A stretch of 64,000 bases of DNA, from NCBI RefSeq assembly GCF_003352005.1, contig NZ_CP024848.1, forward strand, positions 1,063,001-1,127,000, in the 5' to 3' direction. A model generated the notes under the pieces. It had not been told where the DNA came from, did no database searches, and saw nothing but the letters and a program-made list of their open reading frames with translations. The translations under genes and the position numbers were made by a program. The stretch is from Oceanobacillus zhaokaii (GTDB lineage: Bacteria; Bacillota; Bacilli; Bacillales; Amphibacillaceae). This document shows, piece by piece, positions 27,264 to 40,482 of the stretch (position 1 is its first letter; each line of letters begins with the position of its first letter).

Positions 27264-27707
27264 GTGTCTGAAAAACGTTTACGTCAAGCGATTGATACAT
27301 TAAAGGACTCAGGCGTTCGGATCACGCCACAACGTCATGCTGTTCTTGAATATCTTCTAACTTCTATGGTTCATCCAACTGCGGATGAAATTTATAAAGC
27401 TTTGGAAAGTAAATTTCCCAATATGAGTGTAGCAACAGTCTATAATAATTTGCGTGTCTTACGAGAAGTAGGTCTTGTCCGTGAATTAACATATGGCGAT
27501 GCTTCAAGTAGATTTGATTGTAATACAACAGAGCATTATCATATCATTTGTAATGAATGCGGGAAAATTGTTGATTTCCAATACCCATCATTACAAGAAG
27601 TAGAGTCTTTAGCAGAGCAAGTGACAGGATTTAATGTCAGCCATCATCGCTTAGAAATTTATGGGACTTGTGAAGACTGTAAACATGTTGCAGCAGCAAA
27701 ACATTAA
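27264..27707 (+). CDS. perR: Peroxide-responsive repressor PerR
   Basis: A 147-residue Fur-family repressor. Taking the GTG at 27264 as start, the metal-site residues fall exactly at the B. subtilis positions: regulatory-site His37, Asp85, His91, His93, Asp104, and structural zinc Cys96, Cys99, Cys136, Cys139. Iron-catalysed oxidation of His37 or His91 releases it from DNA, inducing catalase and peroxidase genes. The GTG is 6 bases after GAGAGGTGG; the ATG at 27258 abuts that site. A Per box precedes it and bcp lies close by. Confidence 0.95.
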   Translation: MSEKRLRQAIDTLKDSGVRITPQRHAVLEYLLTSMVHPTADEIYKALESKFPNMSVATVYNNLRVLREVGLVRELTYGDASSRFDCNTTEHYHIICNECGKIVDFQYPSLQEVESLAEQVTGFNVSHHRLEIYGTCEDCKHVAAAKH

Positions 27708-27742
27708 AAAATCCAAATGCAAAATTTTGCATTTGGATTTTT
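27707..27742 (+). terminator. Intrinsic terminator after perR
   Basis: Eighteen-base self-complementary stem (27707-27724 with 27725-27742), starting at the last base of the stop codon; the innermost bases form the loop. The symmetry lets it also stop ygzB. Confidence 0.85.
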
Positions 27743-27789
27743 AAATTTGATGGTTTATGTTTATATCTTTCTAGTTCTAAGAAAAACGT

Positions 27790-28173
27790 TTATTTTGTTG
27801 CATCTTTGCCTTTGGCATATCGGCGTGTATTATATTTCTCATCGAATTCCTTGCCCTCTAATTTCTTATCCATCGTTAATGGTTGTTTACAATGCATACA
27901 AGCATCAACGCGCCCAAGCATTTTCGTATGCTTATCGCAGCTTGGACAAACAACAGGTACCGCCTTCAAGGAAAGCGAACCAATCCACAAGTAAACAACA
28001 CAACTTAGCAGTACCATCAATACTCCTAAAATAAAGAATATCACCATTAACCATTCAATTTTCCTAGTTAAGAGACCTACATACATGATAAGAATTCCAG
28101 CAAAAACTAATATTAATGCAAATGAACGTATTTTATTTATTTTACTTGAATAGACTAATCTCTGCACAGCCAT
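27790..28173 (-). CDS. ygzB: YgzB family membrane protein (DUF2614)
   Basis: A 127-residue protein with two membrane helices (about 15-36 and 42-66) and a C-terminal zinc-ribbon-like part with CPSCDKH and CMHCKQP. It matches B. subtilis YgzB ([31 protein letters not shown]). Function is unknown. It keeps its position between perR and ygxA, on the opposite strand to both. AAGGGGGA precedes the ATG. Confidence 0.9.
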   Translation of the reverse strand: MAVQRLVYSSKINKIRSFALILVFAGILIMYVGLLTRKIEWLMVIFFILGVLMVLLSCVVYLWIGSLSLKAVPVVCPSCDKHTKMLGRVDACMHCKQPLTMDKKLEGKEFDEKYNTRRYAKGKDATK

Positions 28174-28448
28174 GTTCTTCCCCCTTATTATTCTCTTGGT
28201 AGATAAGAAAGTATAAAAACTTTCTCACAACATAAGTGTAACTAAGACTGTCACTTAAAAGTCAGATGACAGCCAAGTTTTTCTAATAGTATAGCATATT
28301 TCGCCTTAAAATTTACAGATTGTTTAATTATCGATGTAGCAAAGAAATTTTTTAGGTGATAAAAAGGTATTTTGTATAAGTATATCGAAATGAATAATGT
28401 AAGAAATTAAATCGTAGCTGTGAAGATAGAAATGGAGGAAATCGAGAA

Positions 28449-29315
28449 ATGGAAAATTTCCTAAGACCGATTTACCAAGAACGTGCAAGTAACCAGAATA
28501 CAAAGGGAATAACGATGATAGAAAAGACTACACAACACAGTACTTTAACAGATAGCTTTGATATCATTATGCTGATCATTGTGACGGATGTGGATCAAGC
28601 TTGGCAAGTCAAACATTATGAATTTGAAGGGAAGACAGCCGCATTACATACAGTAAGAGAAGATATGTTAATGAACTGGATTGATACTAGTGGTTACCGT
28701 GCAGCTGTTGAATGGATAATCGAAGGACAGATCGTATTTGATCGAAATGAATATATGAGTAATCTAAGGAATCAGCTTAGAGAATTTCCAAATACAAAAA
28801 GGGATTTAAGGAAGGTCATTGAATTTGGAAAACTAATCAAGAGTTATACTGAAGCTAAGAATCTTTTTGAAATGGAGGATTTTAAAGATGCACATAGTAA
28901 AATTATGAATTCACTCCTTCATTTAGCAAGGTTAGCTGTTATTGAAAAAGGATATTATCCAGAAGTAACAGTCTGGAGCCAAGTAAAGAAAATAGATTTA
29001 GAAGTGTATAAGTTATACGAAGAATTTATTGAAAGCAATGAAGAAATATCTAAGAAGGCTGAGCTGATGATACTTGCGATGGAGTACGTTATAAGCAATC
29101 GAGCAAGAACTTCAGTAAACCATTTATTAACGGTAATGCAAACGAAAGAATCAGAATGGTCATTTGCCGAACTAACGAATGAAGATACGCAGGCCTATAT
29201 TTTAGATTTAGCAGCAATAATTTCTTACCTTGCTGAAAAAGAAATAATTGAAATTGTTCTAGAGCCAACAAAAGGAATCGATGTTCATCAGAGAAAATAT
29301 AAAATTAAATCATAA
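28449..29315 (+). CDS. ygxA: YgxA, nucleotidyltransferase-like protein
   Basis: A 288-residue protein matching B. subtilis YgxA from its first residues (MENFLRPIYQERAS) to the C-terminal winged-helix-like part. The N-terminal third resembles a nucleotidyltransferase fold (SLTDSFD-like segment TLTDSFDIIMLIIV) but lacks a clear catalytic Asp triad. The middle is a four-helix HEPN-like bundle. Function is unknown. As in B. subtilis it is the last gene before the rRNA operon. Confidence 0.9.
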   Translation: MENFLRPIYQERASNQNTKGITMIEKTTQHSTLTDSFDIIMLIIVTDVDQAWQVKHYEFEGKTAALHTVREDMLMNWIDTSGYRAAVEWIIEGQIVFDRNEYMSNLRNQLREFPNTKRDLRKVIEFGKLIKSYTEAKNLFEMEDFKDAHSKIMNSLLHLARLAVIEKGYYPEVTVWSQVKKIDLEVYKLYEEFIESNEEISKKAELMILAMEYVISNRARTSVNHLLTVMQTKESEWSFAELTNEDTQAYILDLAAIISYLAEKEIIEIVLEPTKGIDVHQRKYKIKS

Positions 29316-29527
29316 ATAATCACCTAAATTATTTATCAGCATAAGTTACAATATAATATTTCAACCAAATATAAGCGCCATAATCCTATCTCGATATTTT
29401 TGTTTAGATTGGATTATGCGCTTTATTGATTAATATATATTTGGGAATTATCACAGGCTTATAATAGGAAGAAAAAATTCATAGCATTTTCTAGAAGTTT
29501 ACACAGTAAATTATTTCTTTAAAATCG

Positions 29528-29556
29528 TTGACTTAATTATTTAACCATGATACATT
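29528..29556 (+). promoter_or_regulatory. rRNA operon promoter P1
   Basis: TTGACT (29528-29533), 17-base spacer, TACATT (29551-29556), followed by ATAAACGTCGCTGA, which recurs after P2. Confidence 0.75.
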
Positions 29557-29610
29557 TATAAACGTCGCTGAAACAAAACAACTTAACGACAAAAAATAAA
29601 AAAATACTTG

Positions 29611-29640
29611 TTGACAATTTGATTACAAGTATGTTACATT
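29611..29640 (+). promoter_or_regulatory. rRNA operon promoter P2
   Basis: TTGACA (29611-29616) and TACATT (29635-29640) with an 18-base spacer, followed by ATAAAGTCGCTGA. A boxA-like antitermination sequence (TGCTCTTTGAAAACTG) follows near 29680. The spacer 29316-29815 otherwise holds leader sequence only. Confidence 0.78.
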
Positions 29641-29815
29641 AATAAAGTCGCTGATTTACGAAGCGATAACAACATTTGCTCTTTGAAAACTGAACAAAAC
29701 AACCAGTATGTCAACGAAAAGAAATGTGTTTTCTTTTCAACAAAACAAGAAGGTAACACTTCTTAAAGCTAAGACATTATATGGAATTGATTGGTGTCAA
29801 TTTCATTTCAAACAC

Positions 29816-31389
<1,574 letters not shown>

Positions 31390-31567
31390 AATATTCGGAA
31401 CGCTATCTTTAAGATAGTAAGGACATACTGTGTTGTTTGGTTCAGTTTTGAGAGAGCAAATCTCTCATTTTATACTTTGTACCTTGAAAACTAAATAAGA
31501 GTAACAACGACATCAATTTTTAAAATTAAAGCAAGGCTAATAAATTAGTACGCTTATTTACTAACTT

Positions 31568-34487
<2,920 letters not shown>

Positions 34488-34635
34488 TCTTATTTGATTG
34501 TCGTTGACCATTACTCTTATTTAGTTTTTAAGGTATAAAGCATAATCTTTTTAAGAAAATGCTTGAAATTCTTAATAAAAAGTAGTATAATATAGATTGT
34601 CACTAATTTTCAAAAGAGATGATTTGGATTTAAAT

Positions 34636-34754
34636 TGTCTGGTAGTAATAGCGAAGAGGTCACACCTGTTCCCATACCGAACACAGCAGTTAAGCTCTTC
34701 AGCGCCGATGGTAGTTGGGACTTTGTCCCTGCAAGAGTAGGACGCCGCCAGGCA
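34636..34754 (+). rRNA. 5S ribosomal RNA
   Basis: Terminal helix TGTCTGG with CCAGGCA closes the molecule; the conserved ACACCTGTTCCCATACCGAA and GTAGGACGCCGCC are present. It lies about 150 bases after the 23S gene and about 110 before the first tRNA. Confidence 0.96.
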
Positions 34755-34862
34755 ATCTCCATTCAGCAATATTAATATGTTGAATGAAGCTGCTCCGAAT
34801 AATCTTGCAATAGGACAGGCAATTATGCTTGGACATAGGCATGGTATTCGAATTTGAATTAT

Positions 34863-34937
34863 TCCACAGTAGCTCAGTGGTAGAGCAATCGGCTGTTAAC
34901 CGATCGGTCGTAGGTTCGAATCCTACCTGTGGAGCCA
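34863..34937 (+). tRNA. tRNA-Asn (GTT)
   Basis: Cloverleaf with acceptor TCCACAG/CTGTGGA, anticodon GTT, encoded CCA. First of a 14-tRNA array in the order of B. subtilis trnD, without the Thr gene. Confidence 0.97.
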
Positions 34938-34938
34938 T

Positions 34939-35029
34939 GGAGAGCTGTCCGAGTGGCCGAAGGAGCACGATTGGAAATCGTGTAGGCCGTTACACGGCCT
35001 CGAGGGTTCGAATCCCTCGCTCTCCGCCA
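34939..35029 (+). tRNA. tRNA-Ser (GGA)
   Basis: Long variable arm, acceptor GGAGAGC/GCTCTCC, anticodon GGA, encoded CCA. Confidence 0.97.
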
Positions 35030-35045
35030 TTTTAAAATAAATAAC

Positions 35046-35120
35046 GGCCCGTTGGTCAAGCGGTTAAGACACCGCCCTTTCACGGCGGTATCACGGGTTC
35101 GAATCCCGTACGGGTCACCA
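35046..35120 (+). tRNA. tRNA-Glu (TTC)
   Basis: Acceptor GGCCCGT/ACGGGTC, anticodon TTC in CTTTCAC, encoded CCA. Confidence 0.97.
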
Positions 35121-35125
35121 ATAAT

Positions 35126-35201
35126 GGAGGATTAGCTCAGCTGGGAGAGCACCTGCCTTACAAGCAGGGGGTCGCAGGTTCGAGCCCTGCATCCTCCACC
35201 A
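35126..35201 (+). tRNA. tRNA-Val (TAC)
   Basis: Acceptor GGAGGAT/ATCCTCC, anticodon TAC, encoded CCA. Confidence 0.97.
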
Positions 35202-35218
35202 TAAACTTTTAATATTAC

Positions 35219-35295
<77 letters not shown>

Positions 35296-35348
35296 AATTT
35301 GTTAATAAATGTTTTGTACATAAAACATTTCACTAACATATTATATAT

Positions 35349-35425
35349 GGTCCGGTAGTTCAGTTGGTTAGAATGCCTGCCTGTCACGCAGGAGGTCGCG
35401 GGTTCGAGTCCCGTCCGGACCGCCA
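35349..35425 (+). tRNA. tRNA-Asp (GTC)
   Basis: Acceptor GGTCCGG/CCGGACC, anticodon GTC, encoded CCA. Confidence 0.97.
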
Positions 35426-35434
35426 TCTATATTT

Positions 35435-35507
35435 GGCTCGGTAGCTCAGTCGGTAGAGCAAAGGACTGAAAATCCTTGTGTCGGCGGTTCGATTCCGTCC
35501 CGCGCCA
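35435..35507 (+). tRNA. tRNA-Phe (GAA) with an acceptor mismatch and no encoded CCA
   Basis: All arms and the GAA anticodon are present, but the acceptor is GGCTCGG against CCGCGCC, leaving T4 opposite C69; B. subtilis has A there. After discriminator A35507 the DNA reads CTT instead of CCA, so the end would be added by the CCA enzyme. The Thr gene that normally follows is missing. Confidence 0.9.
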
Positions 35508-35517
35508 CTTTTTATAT

Positions 35518-35602
35518 GGAGGGGTAGCGAAGTGGCTAAACGCGGCGGACTGTAAATCCGCTCCCTCAGGGTTCGGCAGTTCGAATCTGCCCCCCTCCAC
35601 CA
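35518..35602 (+). tRNA. tRNA-Tyr (GTA)
   Basis: Long variable arm, acceptor GGAGGGG/CCCCTCC, anticodon GTA, encoded CCA. Confidence 0.96.
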
Positions 35603-35621
35603 TATTTTTTTATAAGCAAGT

Positions 35622-35695
35622 AGGGGTATAGTTTAACGGTAGAACTACGGTCTCCAAAACCGTCAATGTGGGTTCGATTCCTACTACCCCTGCCA
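35622..35695 (+). tRNA. tRNA-Trp (CCA)
   Basis: Acceptor AGGGGTA/TACCCCT, anticodon CCA in TCTCCAAA, encoded CCA end. Confidence 0.97.
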
Positions 35696-35707
35696 TTTTA
35701 TTTTCAC

Positions 35708-35784
35708 GGCGGTTGTGGCGAAGTGGTTAACGCACCGGATTGTGGCTCCGGCACACGTGGGTTCGATCCCCATCAATCGCCCCA
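35708..35784 (+). tRNA. tRNA-His (GTG)
   Basis: Acceptor GCGGTTG/CAATCGC plus the extra 5' G opposite C73, as in all tRNA-His. Anticodon GTG; encoded CCA. Confidence 0.96.
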
Positions 35785-35814
35785 TAAATAATTATCAATA
35801 AACAATTTAAATAT

Positions 35815-35889
35815 TGGGCTATAGCCAAGCGGTAAGGCATCGGGTTTTGATCCCGTGTATCCTAGGTTCGAATCCTAGTAGCCCAGCCA
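35815..35889 (+). tRNA. tRNA-Gln (TTG)
   Basis: Acceptor TGGGCTA/TAGCCCA, anticodon TTG, encoded CCA. Confidence 0.97.
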
Positions 35890-35892
35890 TTT

Positions 35893-35967
35893 GCGGAAGT
35901 AGTTCAGTGGTAGAACACCACCTTGCCAAGGTGGGGGTCGCGGGTTCGAATCCCGTCTTCCGCTCCA
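35893..35967 (+). tRNA. tRNA-Gly (GCC)
   Basis: Acceptor GCGGAAG/CTTCCGC, anticodon GCC, encoded CCA. Confidence 0.97.
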
Positions 35968-35989
35968 ATATTTATTTTTAAATATAAAT

Positions 35990-36063
35990 GGCGGTATAGC
36001 CAAGTGGTAAGGCAAAGGTCTGCAAAACCTCTATCACCGGTTCAAATCCGGTTACCGCCTCCA
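35990..36063 (+). tRNA. tRNA-Cys (GCA)
   Basis: Acceptor GGCGGTA/TACCGCC, anticodon GCA, encoded CCA. Confidence 0.97.
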
Positions 36064-36080
36064 TAATATTATAATAACAT

Positions 36081-36164
36081 GCCGGTGTGGCGGAATTGGC
36101 AGACGCGCGGGACTCAAAATCCCGTGTCTTCACGGACGTGTCGGTTCGACCCCGACCACCGGTA
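36081..36164 (+). tRNA. tRNA-Leu (CAA), probable attachment site of the island
   Basis: Class II tRNA with acceptor GCCGGTG/CACCGGT, anticodon CAA in CTCAAAA and a long variable arm. After discriminator A36164 the DNA reads TCT, so CCA is not encoded, unlike most of the array. An integrase gene begins 148 bases further on and points at this tRNA, so the 3' part of the gene is inferred to be one end of an integrated element. Confidence 0.93.
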
Positions 36165-36204
36165 TCTTAGAATGTTTTTAGTTAAGATATATGAATCTAG
36201 ATGT

Positions 36205-36245
36205 GCTTATAAACCTTGATATGAATGGGTTTATAAGCTTTTTTT
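36205..36245 (+). terminator. Intrinsic terminator of the rRNA-tRNA transcript
   Basis: Eleven-base perfect stem (36205-36215 with 36228-36238) followed by seven T residues, 41 bases after tRNA-Leu. If the element boundary is in the tRNA, this terminator came with the element. Confidence 0.85.
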
Positions 36246-36254
36246 CTTATCTTG

Positions 36255-36274
36255 AGTATTCGACAGTATTCGAC
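36255..36274. repeat. Tandem 10-bp repeats beside the integrase gene
   Basis: AGTATTCGAC occurs twice head to tail between the tRNA and the integrase stop codon. Short direct repeats at this place may be arm-type sites bound by the integrase N-terminal domain; this is inference. Confidence 0.35.
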
Positions 36275-36311
36275 AGTTCTTATATCGTTTTATACATTTT
36301 TTACACACCAT

Positions 36312-37424
36312 TTACACAATCATACTCTCAAAAGTTTCTACTGTCACCTGCTCGTCTTGCAAGCGTAATTCTGTTAGAACATGTGTGTATTCTTTTAAAG
36401 TTGTTTCAATATCACTATGGCCTAATCTTTCACTTACATAATGAATGGAAGCCTTTTGATAGAGAAGGACACTTGCATGAGTGTGACGTAATCCATGAAT
36501 AGTTATCGGTTCAATATTTAACTCCATCAGCAGTTTTTTTAGTAACTTATTGGCGTTAGTATTGCTAAGGACTTTGTATTTTGATGCTGGACTGTAGAAT
36601 ACTAATTGATGAATATTCGATGGAGTAATGCTAAATAATTCTTTAAAATGATTCATCGTAAGTCTATCCATCTTTATGATTCTATTTGACTGTTCGTTTT
36701 TCGTTGGGCCAAAATCTTCAGGTGAGTTTTTCTTGTAGCCCCAAGTCTTGTTTATATTGATAGTGTTGTTAGCAAAGTTAAAATCCTTTCTTGTTAGACC
36801 TACAAGCTCACCAAAACGCATTCCAGAGGTTAGTGCAAGAAGTATTAAGGAATATCCTAATCCATCGTCAATCTTGCTCCATATGCTTCGTAATAGCTGT
36901 TCACTCTCATCATAGTTCAAATGTTTATCTACCGATTTTTTTGCTTGAACAGTCCAAGTTGGTTGAGTCTTTCTTGTAAAATCAATTTGGATTAGTTGTT
37001 CCTCCATTGCGTCTTTTACACATGATTTAATATGTCCGTGTACTTTAGCAACAGTTTCTTTTGCTCTCTTATTCCCAAACCAATTTAAGAATTTTTGATA
37101 ATCATATCTTTTGATATTTTGAATAGGTGTATCAAAAAAATATTCTTTGACCGCACCTAATGAGTATTCATAATGTTTCAAAGTAGTTGGGCTGACCTGA
37201 GGTTTCTTATAAAGCTCAATCCAGTTTTTAAAGTATTCATCAAAGGGTACCTTTTTTAAAACGGGATTTATGCCCTTTGCTAATTGTGCTTCAACTTCTG
37301 CTGCTGCAATCTGTGCCTCCTTTTTAGTGCGGAATCCCCCTTTTCTGATGGGATTTTGTTTTCCATTTATAGTGCGACTAACTGTGTATTGATAAGTTTT
37401 TCCTCTTTTTTGTATACTAGCCAT
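36312..37424 (-). CDS. int: Tyrosine-recombinase integrase
   Basis: A 370-residue phage/ICE-type site-specific recombinase. An N-terminal arm-binding domain (about 1-50, MASIQKRGKTYQYTVSR) is followed by a SAM-like core-binding domain (60-150) and the catalytic domain with Arg203 (TSGMRFGEL), His310 and Arg313 (HGLRHTHAS), His336 (LGHSD) and Tyr346 (EYTHV). All active-site residues are present. It catalyses integration into, and with a helper excision from, the adjacent tRNA-Leu gene. It is transcribed towards the tRNA, the common orientation for such elements. Confidence 0.95.
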   Translation of the reverse strand: MASIQKRGKTYQYTVSRTINGKQNPIRKGGFRTKKEAQIAAAEVEAQLAKGINPVLKKVPFDEYFKNWIELYKKPQVSPTTLKHYEYSLGAVKEYFFDTPIQNIKRYDYQKFLNWFGNKRAKETVAKVHGHIKSCVKDAMEEQLIQIDFTRKTQPTWTVQAKKSVDKHLNYDESEQLLRSIWSKIDDGLGYSLILLALTSGMRFGELVGLTRKDFNFANNTININKTWGYKKNSPEDFGPTKNEQSNRIIKMDRLTMNHFKELFSITPSNIHQLVFYSPASKYKVLSNTNANKLLKKLLMELNIEPITIHGLRHTHASVLLYQKASIHYVSERLGHSDIETTLKEYTHVLTELRLQDEQVTVETFESMIV

Positions 37425-37551
37425 ACTTTCCCCTCACTTTATAGATAAGGGTGGTCGTCGATAATAGGTCACCCTTATCTTATCAAGTTTTGTTCAATTT
37501 TTGTAGTGTTGTATTATGAATAATTTCTTTTTCTGATGATATAATTGTTTA

Positions 37552-37878
37552 TTACTGTAAGTGAGAAAATATATGGTGGAAATTTTTATCCAAAAAATCA
37601 GTCATTTTCAAGGCGTGAAAAGACCATGATTGACCTTTGGTTTTTGGATAGTATACAAATCCGCCGTAGTCTGCATCAAGCACTTCCTTGAACTTTTGTG
37701 GATAAAGAATGTTTTCTTTGATCCATTCATGTTTTCGGTTAATTCTTACTTCAAGATTTTTCATTGTCCAATAAACACCTTTTAATTGTTGTTGCTTTAG
37801 CTCTTGGAGCTCTACTTTTGAAATAAGAACTGAATCAGAAGGTATTGGTATTGTTAAATTTACTGATAGTTGTTGCAT
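37552..37878 (-). CDS. DUF771 family protein
   Basis: A 108-residue protein with the DUF771 pattern: N-terminal IPIPSDSVLISKVELQELK, then GVYWTMKNLEVRINRKHEW, GGFVYYPK, and the end MTDFLDKNFHHIF. The family is found in prophages and integrative elements of Firmicutes, often close to the integrase, and the helical centre may bind DNA. Function unknown; an excision or regulatory role is possible by position. It lies 127 bases upstream of int on the same strand. Confidence 0.8.
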   Translation of the reverse strand: MQQLSVNLTIPIPSDSVLISKVELQELKQQQLKGVYWTMKNLEVRINRKHEWIKENILYPQKFKEVLDADYGGFVYYPKTKGQSWSFHALKMTDFLDKNFHHIFSHLQ

Positions 37879-39048
37879 TCTCTTTTTCTCCTCAATTTAA
37901 GATTTAGGCTTGAACATGCTATGCCTTTAATATACTTCGAATTCTATCTAGAATGATTTATAGTGAATTCTGCTGATTTCTATTATTATTATAAAATTAA
38001 AACCAGGATACAGCCACACGGCTTATACTCAATAGATATAATTGTCCAAAGGTAACAAGTGCTATACTGAATGTATACATGGATTTTTCATATATTTTTG
38101 CGGAAATACTCTCGATTCCTTCTTAATCCTCGTAAATATGGAAAATTGGATAAAAAATTGAAAATACCTCCTAATATCAAAAGAAAATTTATAAAAAAAT
38201 TTGGGGAGGTAGCTACTTTGATAGGTTAAAGTATCGCAAAGTTTGTCGCCCCCACCCCTAAAGTAACATGCTTATTAGGATTTTTTTTCTATACTTACCG
38301 GTAAGGAGTATGCTAGAAGGTTCCGTTTGTGGAGAGTTTAAAGTGGAAAGCCTTCATTCCTTGATCAATGATTTAAAGAAACTTAAGGAGGAAGTAAATC
38401 AGCTATAAGTAAAGGAAGAATAATTAGCTTCAGAAATTTAGATTCTTTAGTCACAAGTGAAGTCACTAAAACAAGGTATTATTGTTAACTTGGCAGTTAT
38501 GATGATTTAAATATTTGAATATATGGTAAAATATATCTAGATTTAGATATTGTAAAATTGTGTACTAAAACTATCTGGGTAGTTTAGTTCAAGAATGCTT
38601 ATTGTTACCTTCGTAGAGATGTAAAAGGATTAATATGGCCCGGATTACTGAGTTACATAATAAAGCTATTGATAGAGTAAAATGAAATAAAATAAGCAGT
38701 ATATAAACTACAGAATTATTATAAAACTTAGTTTTAATTACAATTTGGTTGATCGTTTGAATTGTCCTATGGACTTATTAAAAATATATTTCGTTTAGGC
38801 CAGAATTGCTTTAATGGTTATTTAAGCACGTTAATAATTCCTTTTCTTCCTTCTCTAAAAGTACATAACCATCTGGTAAGAGTGACTAAGTTATTTACAT
38901 AGTATCTCTAATAAACCACAATAGTTTTACTGAAGTTCTAAGGAAACATCAAAGGGAATTGAATTTAATTGAAGATAAATTCTAATACATAATTTTTCAT
39001 TTTAGAGAGGAACAATTAAAAAGGTATGTTTAATCGGGGGTAATTAAT
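37879..39048. other. Gene-poor stretch, 1.2 kb, with decayed fragments
   Basis: No reading frame with acceptable signals. A 12-base perfect palindrome CTTACCGGTAAG lies at 38294-38305, and a G/C-rich block near 38246-38262 stands out from the A+T-rich surroundings. A 32-codon frame (38310-38407), rich in Leu/Lys/Glu and then riddled with stops, could be a relic of a short Spo0E-like helical protein, but this is not secure. Confidence 0.5.
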
Positions 39049-39102
39049 ATATTTAATAATAATTCATTTGCAAACTTATCAATTGAAGCTTCATATAGAA
39101 TA

Positions 39103-40338
39103 ATGAGTCAAACTATGGATTTTAGAGATTTAACCCAACGTCATTTAAAAATTCTTTTGGAGCAAATAGATGCTTTAAATTTTGAGATTTCCACTGTTAA
39201 AAGTGCTAAATTAATAGTTCATGAGGCATCGCATTATTTTGATCATCTGGTAACTCTTTCTGGACAGGAAATGCTAGTTAAAATTTATAGTGCATTGAAT
39301 GAATGTGAGATTATTAATGAAGCAATTATTAAAAATGAAGAGAAACCTCAAGCACATAATATTATAAAATTTTTAAATACCTTAAAAAACTGGAGTCATA
39401 CCAAGTTTGCAAACGAGCTGAGCAGTGGTTCTACTAGTCCAGGTTTTCAGAATTGGTCATATTATTTTGAGACTACTGGAGATCTAGATATATTTAATAA
39501 GCCAAGTGGTGAAGAACTTTTAACTGTTACTTTTAAATATAACGATACGCCCTATGTAAGGGTTCCTTTTACAATGGAATCACTTTGGGAAACAAATGCT
39601 ATGTGGGCAGAGATAATCTATCAACTCGATTTAGTTAGTAAGTTAGAAGGAGGTGCAAGGGCAGTAGAAGGTCATCTTATGCAAAAAGAATATGAACACT
39701 ATCTTTATAACCCAGGGCTATTTGTATACTCAATAGCTGCGCACCTAGTTTCTTCTTTTGCTAATTTAGGCGATATACCCAGAGCATTTATCTTAAGTAA
39801 GGCACTTTGTAGCATTAGCTTAAATTTACCGTTTAAATTTTACGAACAAATAAAAAGGACACAAGGCACTGTATTTAATGGTCTGGTAAACCGCTTATTA
39901 AATAATACAACTAACCTTAATCCAACTTTTATTTTCCTCGCTCTGCTAGAGAACATAGTAGAATTAGGTTTAGATATTATCGACCTCAGTAACGAACATG
40001 GACTGGATATAAACAAAATCCTAGCTATTAATAACCTTCCTGATAAATTAGTTTTAAATCGAGAAATACTTTCTGAAATAAATGAATTATCCCTTAAGGT
40101 TGACGGTCCACATACAGAACTGTACACATTTCAAAAGGATAAAGGGCTGGAATATTTTAAAACATTTGGTATTGAGGGCGGTCTAAATCAGCATCCTGCA
40201 TACTTGATTGCCATGGCTAGTAGATCAAAATCATGTGTATTTCAGGGTTGGGATGAAGAAGCTTTTGAAGAGGGAGAATCTGAAGCATTTAAGAGACAAG
40301 AGATATTCGAAAAACTAATTAAGTATATGATTACTTGA
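39103..40338 (+). CDS. Unknown protein with an HExxH zinc-protease-like motif
   Basis: A 411-residue soluble protein of unknown family. Residues 38-49 read IVHEASHYFDHL, an HExxH (His40, Glu41, His44) in a helix, the pattern of zinc metallopeptidases; acidic residues around 163-190 (ESLWETNAMWAE, EGGARAVEGH) could give the third ligand. The rest is mostly helical, with no membrane segment or signal peptide, so it acts in the cytoplasm. The ATG at 39103 has no ribosome site, and coding-like codons (FANLSIEASYRI) continue upstream to a possible ATA or ATT start near 39049 or 39043, 8 bases or fewer after CGGGGG. A non-AUG start or decayed start codon is therefore possible. No close neighbour operon. 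Confidence 0.6.
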   Translation: MSQTMDFRDLTQRHLKILLEQIDALNFEISTVKSAKLIVHEASHYFDHLVTLSGQEMLVKIYSALNECEIINEAIIKNEEKPQAHNIIKFLNTLKNWSHTKFANELSSGSTSPGFQNWSYYFETTGDLDIFNKPSGEELLTVTFKYNDTPYVRVPFTMESLWETNAMWAEIIYQLDLVSKLEGGARAVEGHLMQKEYEHYLYNPGLFVYSIAAHLVSSFANLGDIPRAFILSKALCSISLNLPFKFYEQIKRTQGTVFNGLVNRLLNNTTNLNPTFIFLALLENIVELGLDIIDLSNEHGLDINKILAINNLPDKLVLNREILSEINELSLKVDGPHTELYTFQKDKGLEYFKTFGIEGGLNQHPAYLIAMASRSKSCVFQGWDEEAFEEGESEAFKRQEIFEKLIKYMIT

Positions 40339-40482
40339 TGAACTATATAAAGGAATAAGGAAGTTGCTTCTTGTGCTACAGGAGCAGGTAAGTTTAAGGA
40401 GAGATTCTATAATTTCACTAAAGTTGAAAAAAAGCGGTATTAAATATAGTGCTAATAATTATTGTTTGTAAAGGGGATTATC

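Noticed and set aside
34829..35083. Open frames across the tRNA-Asn/Ser/Glu genes
   Set aside because: They overlap three well-folded tRNA genes and are common false predictions.
36191..36502. Plus-strand frame of 103 codons after tRNA-Leu
   Set aside because: It overlaps a terminator and the 3' part of the integrase gene, and has no ribosome site.
38310..38480. Spo0E-like small phosphatase gene
   Set aside because: Only a 32-codon frame with poor ribosome spacing, followed by several stops; the resemblance is too weak to call.
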